A DNA stretch of 64,000 nt from Marinobacter litoralis (GTDB lineage Bacteria; Pseudomonadota; Gammaproteobacteria; Pseudomonadales; Oleiphilaceae), in the NCBI RefSeq assembly GCF_016427555.1, contig NZ_JAELVS010000002.1, positions 310,001-374,000 of the forward strand, written 5' to 3'. The notes under the pieces were generated by a model. That model did no database searches, was not told where the DNA came from, and saw only the letters and a list, made by a program, of their open reading frames with translations. Positions within the stretch are counted from its first letter, which is position 1. Each line of letters begins with the position of its first letter. The position numbers were made by a program, and so were the translations under genes. Shown here one piece after another: positions 36,101 through 42,555 of the stretch.

Positions 36101-37670
36101 TTGTATCAACTGACACAGCAACGTTATCGGGCGTATTTGTATTTGTTGGAGAGGCAGATAACCAGAGTTCATTTGTGCTAACTGTAAATGCAACGGATTG
36201 ATTGCTTGTATGGCTAACCGAGACCGTCTGGCTTGCGGCTGTTGAGTCGGGAGCAGCATTAAAGGTTAGCGAGCTTGGCGCGGCGAGCAGCCCTTGTGGG
36301 CCATCGGTAACGGTCAGAGTGTAATTGAGAACGGCGGATACATAGCTTGAAGCAGAAGCGCTCAGTTCTGCATTGTAAGTGCCTGCCGGCAGCCCGGTCG
36401 GGTCTGCGGTAACGGTAACAGTGGCGGGTGTGGTGCCAGAATCTGCGGAAGCCGAGAGCCAGGTTTCGCTTGAGGTCAAACTGAACGGAGCATCCGAATT
36501 ATCACTGTCGCTCAGTGTGCTATTCGAAACAATCGGGCTCGGGTTATCAACATGCCTTGACCCTGCCAAAGACGACGGATTGAAACTCATGAAAACAGCG
36601 TTGTTGGTAACATCAAAAAATTCAGTCACTTCATGCGTTGAACCATCGTTAAGCTTGATCACCGCGGTGACGGTATGGGTGTCATCAGTTAGCTGTGTTG
36701 TATCGAACGCTTGGGCCTGATCATTGGACGCGGTACCCGCTAGATCATAAGGTGCAACATTTTCGGTTTGATCTGGCGAGCCGTTCTTTTGAGTGTTGTC
36801 GATATAGAACCGGACTTGTGTCATGTCCGGCTGCTGTGGAACGAAAACGTAAACATCGCCGGCCAATGAGGCTCCGCGCAGTGAGATAGCGGAAGACCGG
36901 TCCGGAGCGCTGCTGACCATCAAGGCATAGGTGTTAGACGACTGCGGTACTACATTTAGGGAAACCAGCACGTTGTCACTGCTGGCACTGTTACTGTTTG
37001 CGGTAACCTGTGCCGTGTATTGACCGGGTGGTAAACCGGAAGGATCAGCCGTGAGGTTAATGCTTTGAGGTGTTGTGCCGGAGCTTGGCGCGACAGAAAG
37101 CCAGGTTGCGTTGTCGGATAAGGTAAAGGAAACCGGATTTGAGTCTGAGGTCTGCAGTGATACCGCTTGAGATGTCGCAGTCGTGCTGCCTTCCTGGGCG
37201 GAAAAAGAAACTGTTGATTGGCTGAACGCCAAAGCAGGAGCTGCGTTGTTTATCGTAAAAACCGAGGATAACAGCTCGGAAGTGCCGTTGTTGTAACGAA
37301 CGGTAGCGTAAATGCTGTGTTGCCCGTCGTTTACGGAACTGGTGTCATAGGGCTTGGCGGAATCGTCAGCTTCGGTACCGTTAAAGTCGAAAGGTGCGAC
37401 GTTTTCAACGCTGAATGCTCCTGATGGCGGTGCCGCGTCCAGGTGAAACTCTACGCGTTTAATGCCAGTGTCCGGTGAAATGAATATATAACGGACTCCG
37501 TGAAGTTCGGCCCCGGCCAATGGGGCCGGTGCTGAACGGTCGGGATATTCGCTGACCAATATGTTGGGCGCAGCATGAAGCGGTGAGCTGGATAGGGCGC
37601 TGAAGACAAAGAACAGAAAAAACGTCAGCAATCTACTGCGGGCGGGTACTACTCGGCTCAGAAAGCTCAT
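33165..37670 (-). CDS. 1501-residue secreted multidomain protein (Ig/BACON-like, propeller, kelch)
   Basis: Very large exported protein of unknown role. A signal peptide (1-33, ending LHA-AP) is followed by two copies of an Ig-like module opening with a PDRS motif (about 34-145 and 250-355). Three BACON-like repeats (WLSVAPSSGTTPQ, WLSASADSGTTPAT, WLSASPTNTNTPDN) come next. Then come a concanavalin-like region (about 565-810), a sorbosone/glucose dehydrogenase-like beta-propeller (about 815-1180, YATGLRNSYDFVFHSNG) and five or six kelch repeats to the C-terminus (LYVFGG, LYIIGG, IYVFGG). There is no PEP-CTERM, LPxTG or secretion signal at the end (EALRY). It likely binds carbohydrate at the cell surface. 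GGGGA lies before the ATG and a sigma-54 site at 37716-37731 drives it. Confidence 0.85.
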   Translation of the reverse strand: MSFLSRVVPARSRLLTFFLFFVFSALSSSPLHAAPNILVSEYPDRSAPAPLAGAELHGVRYIFISPDTGIKRVEFHLDAAPPSGAFSVENVAPFDFNGTEADDSAKPYDTSSVNDGQHSIYATVRYNNGTSELLSSVFTINNAAPALAFSQSTVSFSAQEGSTTATSQAVSLQTSDSNPVSFTLSDNATWLSVAPSSGTTPQSINLTADPSGLPPGQYTAQVTANSNSASSDNVLVSLNVVPQSSNTYALMVSSAPDRSSAISLRGASLAGDVYVFVPQQPDMTQVRFYIDNTQKNGSPDQTENVAPYDLAGTASNDQAQAFDTTQLTDDTHTVTAVIKLNDGSTHEVTEFFDVTNNAVFMSFNPSSLAGSRHVDNPSPIVSNSTLSDSDNSDAPFSLTSSETWLSASADSGTTPATVTVTADPTGLPAGTYNAELSASASSYVSAVLNYTLTVTDGPQGLLAAPSSLTFNAAPDSTAASQTVSVSHTSNQSVAFTVSTNELWLSASPTNTNTPDNVAVSVDTTGMASGNYSGLVTLSPASGNPVDIPVQLTVASSDKCAPVQCSDVRIDLPYQLSFTEGQGYYMDKNGRGTGFTWVDKPTSGTGYIQDNLEMFFLQGYLELTTTSGLNIGGVNSLDNALAVGFAAPNQITRITTQVLDVPQGTGNYEQAGLWFGNDEDNYLKLVAASTPSGTVLHYLLEVNGQKLIEKNVAVAGLVGSDAKFGLIVDPYSRSIDLNYSLNGGSTYKLDTVYPPDEFFSFDAAGIDPEIGTRSFTGIFATHRHAAAPIIYRFNEFTLQEGEAPLAPNSGVDFIKRQYNIDYPTSMVWGPDDRLYVTQLFGTIRALTFDGELNVINDEVINALENDLGPRLTLGITVSPYSTANDVELWVAHSSPSIDNGEPNSGMVTRIGGQGFGTVEHVITGLPRAIANHSINSIHFGPDDNRLYIAMGGNTGAGAPNESNSEFGQMQEQPLSAAILVADVFSANFDGTCHNANDLFGPPPCDVTTYATGLRNSYDFVFHSNGNMYATDNGLGVTGTFPPKPEPQCLGLASTASYQNGGHNPGAQPDLLLLIKQGAYYGHPNPHRDECVFKDGSYQNVAPLPNYEEPAYLLGEHKSSNAIIEYQGGQGCVGDYLNGQLLITNYSVGDDIFRVKLDSTGNYGIEGSPLVTGFNDPLPMTKSPSGNLFVGEFGGGNLTSLKPVSLGCWEPKAPAPIAVLDASGATIDGKFYAVGGKNSSGHLNNLLIYDPASDSWSQGAPLPGAGVENPAVAAYNGELYVFGGSTAPFSGAVTNASVYNPLTNTWATLPSMPTARGGATAQALNGNLYIIGGMGTAGNSLNTVEVFDPLSNTWQPGQSLTYVRDNPGSAVMNGKIYVFGGRHREASGTTIEGAMKTVEMFDPATGNWSNMSPMPTGRRTMSVGVIGGKIQVAGGEFNANNTTGVFEQNEEFDPTTNTWRPLTNVPTPKHGAAAATINGTLYIMGGGATAGSSYTSSMEALRY

Positions 37671-37715
37671 GCTTTAAATCCCCCAACACGGTCAAAGGTC
37701 CTTTTCAGGGATTGC

Positions 37716-37731
37716 AGCATTGGGAGTGCCA
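37716..37731 (-). promoter_or_regulatory. sigma-54 promoter for the 1501-residue protein gene
   Basis: On the minus strand the sequence is TGGCACTCCCAATGCT, matching TGGCACG-N4-TTGCW with the GG and GC ten bases apart. Transcription would start near 37706, leaving a leader of about 36 bases before the ATG at 37670. It is the best -24 element in the window. The activator is likely PrsR from the same locus. Confidence 0.72.
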
Positions 37732-37831
37732 GATTATAACTTCACCCTATATAACAGTGTGATACTCTGCTAATTGCACTGTTTATTTGGGCAGTATGTA
37801 AAATTTTCTGACAAGCCAACAGCCCTAAAAT

Positions 37832-38836
37832 GTGCTGTTTTTCTCTATAACTTACTCATGGACGACATGGGTTGTGAGCCTATTCCAAAGCAATGCCTGG
37901 CAGAAGACTTGGTGGGACACCTGGGGCAATACTCAGGGGTTCAGCTTGGTGGCGCGAGGAGAAAATCACCGCTGTGGGATATATCTTGATCAGTATCGCT
38001 GGCGCAACGTGGTGCCTATCCGATGCCTGCAATTTGTTGGTACGAATTATCGGCGAATTTCCACACCTAGAACCGAATACAACGATTTAACTTCGTTCTA
38101 TGACGGCCTGGAGCCAGATAAAGAACTAGCGCATCTGCCTTGGAACGAAGCGGTCTTTCGGGACATTATTGATAACGCTTCCGAGATAAACCGTTTGCAA
38201 CAGCTTTGTCTCGAGCGCGGCTGGTTGTTGCGAACCGTCCATCAAGACACCGCCTATCATATTTCAACCGATGGTCCGTTTGATGAGTACCTTGCCAGTC
38301 TTGGCCCGAATACGCGTTTGCGATTGTTTAACCGTCGAAAAGTGCTGGATGCTGAGGGTTTCGTTAAAACAGAGAACTTTTGGCCAAATAAGGTGGAGTA
38401 CTTTTTTGAGCGGTTAAATGAGCTCCACGCTATTCGTTGGGGGACGCCTTGTTTTGGGCGACTCAGTCTCGATTTCCATTTACGCTTCTTGTACAGGATT
38501 GTCGAAGAAGGCGGAAGGCCGGAGTTGTCTGTTCTATTCTGTGGCAAGAGGGAGATATCGCTCCTGTACAATGTGGTTTATGAGGGAAGGGTATATAATA
38601 TTCAAGCGGGTTATATAGAAGGATTCCACCCCAAATTAGCCTTGGGCACGCTGCACCTGGGGTATTGCATAGAAGCAGCGTTCGGTGACCCTGAATTAAA
38701 CAGCTTTGATCTTTTAGCTGGGGAAGGGAAGAACGAAAATTACAAAAAACGCCTCGCCAATCGTGAGGTGCCGATGGTTTCTTTGATGGTCGTGCGCGGG
38801 CGGCTACTGAAGCTGTTATACAGGCTGAAACATTGA
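37832..38836 (+). CDS. GNAT/FemAB-like protein, exosortase-associated
   Basis: Protein of 334 residues with two GNAT-like halves, of the CelD/BcsL/FemAB-type acyltransferase group (Acetyltransf_6). LGPNTRLRLFNRRKVLDAEG and the C-terminal GTLHLGYCIEAAF with DLLAGEGKNENYKKR are characteristic of that family. A FemAB-like gene regularly accompanies exosortase A and may transfer an acyl or aminoacyl group to the polysaccharide. The start is unclear: no ribosome site precedes 37832, and a GTG at 37874 would begin closer to the usual family N-terminus (LFQSNAWQKTWW). It is separated from the exosortase ATG by eleven bases. Confidence 0.75.
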   Translation: MLFFSITYSWTTWVVSLFQSNAWQKTWWDTWGNTQGFSLVARGENHRCGIYLDQYRWRNVVPIRCLQFVGTNYRRISTPRTEYNDLTSFYDGLEPDKELAHLPWNEAVFRDIIDNASEINRLQQLCLERGWLLRTVHQDTAYHISTDGPFDEYLASLGPNTRLRLFNRRKVLDAEGFVKTENFWPNKVEYFFERLNELHAIRWGTPCFGRLSLDFHLRFLYRIVEEGGRPELSVLFCGKREISLLYNVVYEGRVYNIQAGYIEGFHPKLALGTLHLGYCIEAAFGDPELNSFDLLAGEGKNENYKKRLANREVPMVSLMVVRGRLLKLLYRLKH

Positions 38837-38847
38837 GATGGGGCAAC

Positions 38848-40401
38848 ATGGAACGTTTGAATTTGCGAACCGGCTATGATCGGCTGATGCCCATAGCTGT
38901 AATCGTTATTTTGTTTGCAGGTCTATGGCCCGCACTGGAAGTGTTGTCTGAGCGGTGGTTGAAATTTGATGAATCCTATTCCCATGGATTCATGGTTCTG
39001 GTGGTTAGTCTTGCGTTAACGCTGCATAAATGGGTTCGAATGAAGCCGAGAGTGGGGGCTTATCCATTCTGGCTCTTGCCTCTGAGCATGGCTTCGTTGG
39101 TGTATCTTGCCGGTTCTATTTTGTTGATCGAGGCCGCTCAGCAACTCGCCCTGCTGCCGTTGGTGCTTGGTTCTTTTTTACTCATATGGGGCTGGGAACA
39201 GACGAAGCCTTTCTTCCTCCCGTTGGGGATTTTGGCTTTTACCATCCCCGTTTGGGACTACGTGTCTTGGCCACTGCAGGTAATCACGGTTTCAGTAAAC
39301 GACTTCCTGCTTTCTTTCTTCAATATTGAATTTTATGTCGAGGGCGTTTTTGTCTATTTCCCGGGTGTAGGCGCCTTTGAAATTGCCCACGGCTGCTCCG
39401 GTTTACGGTATTTGTTGGTTGGTCTGACGCTTTGCACACTGTACGGTGAGTTGAATTATTCCAGAGTTCGAACTCGCGGGGCGTTAATAGCCGCGGGCAT
39501 TTTCTTGGCATTAGTGGCCAACTGGATTCGGGTTTTCGTGATCATCTATATTGGTTACGAATCAAACATGACCTCATCGCTGATCAACGAGCATGACTTT
39601 TTTGGCTGGTGGGTGTTCGCTGGCACCTTGGTACCGTTATTCTTTTTAGCGCGATGGTTGGAAGGTATCGAGGCGCCGCTTACCACCACGGGAAGTTTCT
39701 CTGAAGGGGGCGCAAGAAAAACGACAAGTCTGGTTCCAATGGCCATTCTGGTCTTTGGCCCGCTTGTTTTGTTTTCCGCGACCGCACTTGGCCTGGATGC
39801 GCGACAGCATCAAGGCCGGTTGGCCCATGCGTTACCCTCGTTAGAACCTTTGCTTGAGCGTGATCAATGGCTGCCCTTGTTTCGGTCTGATCTCGAGGGG
39901 TGGGCGCCTGTTGTGCGTAGTCCTGATGCTTACCGTGTTGATGTTTATCTGGAGCGTGAAAGCGCTACTGAAAATGACAAGCTGCGGTTAGAGGTGTTAA
40001 GTGGCCTGTATATTTATGGCTATCAGAGGCCGGGGGGGGAACTGGTTGGCTATCACAATCGCCTGTTTGACCGTGCTCTGTTTATGCCTGTGGAGACCTT
40101 TGAGGTTGATGCGGGTGATGGAGCGAGTTTTCGGGGCATGCGATTGAAGCTCCGGCAATCTGGCAAAGAGCTCTTCGTGGCCTATGGGTACAACGTTGAA
40201 GGCCGTTGGGAAAGCGATAAGCTACGGGCGAAACTGGCGCAAATTCCCGGTATCTTTAATGGCCGCACGGATGCTTCTTTGATGGCGGTCGGTGTGTCTT
40301 GCGAGCAATGCAATGGCCAAGCTGAGTTAGAGAAGCTTACACCGCTCATAAGAAAGCGTGCTGAGTATCAACTTCAAGGATGGATTGAAAAGGGAAGCTG
40401 A
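38848..40401 (+). CDS. xrtA: Exosortase A with C-terminal EpsI domain
   Basis: Integral membrane cysteine transpeptidase/protease thought to cleave PEP-CTERM substrates. The 517-residue protein has about eight transmembrane helices. The proposed catalytic set is Cys183 in AHGCSGLRY, Arg228 in NWIRVF and His249 in NEHDFFGWW. A periplasmic EpsI-type domain follows (about 320-480), with GLYIYGYQRPGGELVGY. ATG 38848 is chosen because ATGGGG lies just upstream; an in-frame TTG at 38833 overlaps the preceding gene. A run of eight G at 40032-40039 lies in the EpsI part. The matching substrate is the protein at 7.7 kb. Confidence 0.92.
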   Translation: MERLNLRTGYDRLMPIAVIVILFAGLWPALEVLSERWLKFDESYSHGFMVLVVSLALTLHKWVRMKPRVGAYPFWLLPLSMASLVYLAGSILLIEAAQQLALLPLVLGSFLLIWGWEQTKPFFLPLGILAFTIPVWDYVSWPLQVITVSVNDFLLSFFNIEFYVEGVFVYFPGVGAFEIAHGCSGLRYLLVGLTLCTLYGELNYSRVRTRGALIAAGIFLALVANWIRVFVIIYIGYESNMTSSLINEHDFFGWWVFAGTLVPLFFLARWLEGIEAPLTTTGSFSEGGARKTTSLVPMAILVFGPLVLFSATALGLDARQHQGRLAHALPSLEPLLERDQWLPLFRSDLEGWAPVVRSPDAYRVDVYLERESATENDKLRLEVLSGLYIYGYQRPGGELVGYHNRLFDRALFMPVETFEVDAGDGASFRGMRLKLRQSGKELFVAYGYNVEGRWESDKLRAKLAQIPGIFNGRTDASLMAVGVSCEQCNGQAELEKLTPLIRKRAEYQLQGWIEKGS

Positions 40402-40423
40402 CCGTTCGGGTTAGAACGGTCAG
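40398..40423. terminator. Perfect hairpin between convergent genes
   Basis: Ten-base arms CTGACCGTTC (40398-40407) and GAACGGTCAG (40414-40423) with a six-base loop. The left arm overlaps the exosortase stop codon. It lies between the rightward exosortase and the leftward PA14 lipoprotein gene ending at 40442, so it may terminate both. The following bases are only modestly T-rich. Confidence 0.55.
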
Positions 40424-40441
40424 TCTCGATTCAGGTCGGGT

Positions 40442-42430
40442 TTATTTTACCTCACCAGAAACCACGTCAGAGGGTGGGCTGCTCAGGCCTGTTGTATCGG
40501 TTACCTGAATCGTAAAGTACCAGGTTCCGAGAGAGAGGTTATCAAAGGTATAAGAGGTTTTATCACCACCGACCTGCTGGGTTTGGTTAAGATTCGAAGC
40601 GCTTTGTCCGTAGCTGATGGTGTAAGAGTCAATTTCACTGAGAGCAATCGAGCTGCCATCAACCCGTGTCAGCGGTGCTGTCCAGCTCAGGGTGAGCGAT
40701 TTGATTGCCGGGTCTTCCGGGACCTCTGGCGGTGTGGTAGAGCCGCCTGTATCTGTGCCACCGGAGGAAGAGCCAGAGTCCGGAGTTTCCACCGTCTCAA
40801 GAGTGAATGGATCCAATGCACTTTGATACGCCTGAATGTTCGTCAGGCCTTCTGAATTGTTGACGTTGCTGGCGTCTGGAATCCAGGGGCTCAGGCCATG
40901 CTGAAGCTCCCAAGTATCGGGGATCTGGTCGCCGTCAGTGTCTTGCGTACTTGAACCAGAGCTATCAAGGGTGGTAACTGTTTCAGCGGTAGACAAAGCC
41001 TGACCGGTTGTTCGGTTAGTCGCTGAGTACTGAGCTACTGCACTGCCTTGGCCTTCAAAGTATTCAATGGTCAGGTTCAGCGTTTCGCCAGCGTTCAGCG
41101 AATGATCGTAGTTGTATTCGGTGGTTGGCCGTTCGGTCCAATCGTCGATCACAAGTTTGCCATCTGCATACAGGCGCACACCGTCATTGGTGCGTACAGT
41201 AAAGCGGTATTGGTTGGTGCCACTTGTATGGGGCGCAGTGAATGTACCATTCCAGCGCACGCTGAAACGATCGTCCGGCATGTCAGGGCGCGGCTGGCCA
41301 CGGCTCCAGTCAAAATTCACCGAATCTTGTACTTCAACAGCAACCAGGCGTTGGAAATTCGAACCCTCAAAATACTGGGCCGTGAAACCAGCAACAGCGG
41401 TCGGCTCTGCGGGGGCCGGAGTATCGTTGGCGTCGTTCAATGAGGTGCCGGCGTTGTGCTCCTCAAGGTTTGTGTAGCCGTCGCCATCCATATCCTCTGA
41501 AGCATCGGTATTGTCAAGCGGGTCCATGCCGTAGGCATACTCGGCGCCGTCAGGGATGCCATCGCCATCGGTATCTGGATTGTTTTCCCGTGTACCGATG
41601 AGAAATTCATCGGCACTGACTAAAAAGTCACCGTCGGGATCGCTCGTACCGTCATTCGGGTTTTGCGGGTCTAAGCCGTTCAAGACTTCCCAATTGTCGT
41701 ATAAGCCGTCTTTGTCTTGGTCTGCAGGCGGGAACTGAGGGTTAAAGGCCAGTCCGTTCTGGCCATCAACAAATCCGACCCGGTAACCGAGATTGTAAGA
41801 TTCACCGCTGCTTTGCGATGGTGCTTCTGTGGGTTGTGCCCAGCTTGCTATGTACGCACTGCCGATGACAGATTGTGCGAACCCGGGGCCTTCCCACGCC
41901 ACTGAGAAATGGTCTCCACCACCGCCTTCTTTGTGTTTGAGTTCAAAGTAGTAAAGCTTGTCTGCAGAGAGTGAGATGAGCCCGGACTTTTGGGATGAAT
42001 ATTTGTTGTAATCCTGAAAGCCCGTCCAATTGGGAACGGTTGCAACGACTTTCGCATCACTGGGTTGGTCACTCGTACTAATGGCAAATTCGGCGTTATC
42101 ATCAGAAGCTAGGTAGAAGCGGTAGTCGCCTGTAGCCGGAGGAACAATGAAACCGCGAACATAGCTTCCGTAGTTGTCACCACGTCTCCCAGGGATACTG
42201 AGTTCAGTTAATTCCTCTGTTGCGTTTGGGTTGTCTGGAAACTGGGCGCTGCCAATCAGGTTTGAAAGCGAACTTCCCGAAATTCCATCGTAATACCGAA
42301 CCTCTACCATACCCGGTGTGATCTTGTCAGGGACAGCAGCCGTCGGCGGCAATCTTCCCAGTTGCCAGCTTTGACAACCGCTGATGATGATTATGGCGCT
42401 TCCAAGACTCAAAACCCTGTAAACAGACAT
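40442..42430 (-). CDS. PA14 / calcium-repeat / FN3 lipoprotein
   Basis: Surface or periplasmic lipoprotein of 662 residues. The lipobox is ISGC (Cys19). A PA14-like carbohydrate-binding domain spans about 40-190 (VEVRYYDGISGSSLSNL, YRFYLASDDNAEF). Thrombospondin type 3-like calcium repeats follow (DQDKDGLYDNWE, DTDGDGIPDGAEY, DMDGDGYTNLEEH). A second PA14 domain lies at about 340-480 (YRFTVRTNDGVRLYADGKLV), then another DTDGDQIPDTWE and a C-terminal fibronectin type III domain (about 575-660). It probably binds polysaccharide near the exosortase system. A weak sigma-54-like site lies upstream at 42481-42496. Confidence 0.85.
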   Translation of the reverse strand: MSVYRVLSLGSAIIIISGCQSWQLGRLPPTAAVPDKITPGMVEVRYYDGISGSSLSNLIGSAQFPDNPNATEELTELSIPGRRGDNYGSYVRGFIVPPATGDYRFYLASDDNAEFAISTSDQPSDAKVVATVPNWTGFQDYNKYSSQKSGLISLSADKLYYFELKHKEGGGGDHFSVAWEGPGFAQSVIGSAYIASWAQPTEAPSQSSGESYNLGYRVGFVDGQNGLAFNPQFPPADQDKDGLYDNWEVLNGLDPQNPNDGTSDPDGDFLVSADEFLIGTRENNPDTDGDGIPDGAEYAYGMDPLDNTDASEDMDGDGYTNLEEHNAGTSLNDANDTPAPAEPTAVAGFTAQYFEGSNFQRLVAVEVQDSVNFDWSRGQPRPDMPDDRFSVRWNGTFTAPHTSGTNQYRFTVRTNDGVRLYADGKLVIDDWTERPTTEYNYDHSLNAGETLNLTIEYFEGQGSAVAQYSATNRTTGQALSTAETVTTLDSSGSSTQDTDGDQIPDTWELQHGLSPWIPDASNVNNSEGLTNIQAYQSALDPFTLETVETPDSGSSSGGTDTGGSTTPPEVPEDPAIKSLTLSWTAPLTRVDGSSIALSEIDSYTISYGQSASNLNQTQQVGGDKTSYTFDNLSLGTWYFTIQVTDTTGLSSPPSDVVSGEVK

Positions 42431-42480
42431 AGATCACCCGGTTCTCTGATTAAAAAATAGTCTAATGAGTATTGTTGATC

Positions 42481-42496
42481 CTCGTATAGGGTGCCA
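42481..42496 (-). promoter_or_regulatory. Weak sigma-54-like site before the PA14 lipoprotein gene
   Basis: On the minus strand TGGCACCCTATACGAG has a perfect -24 half (TGGCAC), but the -12 half reads ACGAG where TTGCW is expected, so the essential GC is GA. It lies about 50 bases before the ATG at 42430. It is kept only because two better sites occur in the same locus. Confidence 0.25.
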
Positions 42497-42555
42497 CTTG
42501 CTGAATGGAACGATTTGGTATTGTGACGACCCTATTAGACCGTATCTCTATTTGC

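Noticed and set aside
37774..37989. 71-codon reading frame overlapping the start of the FemAB/GNAT-like gene
   Set aside because: It has no ribosome site or recognisable protein features and overlaps the better supported gene in another frame.
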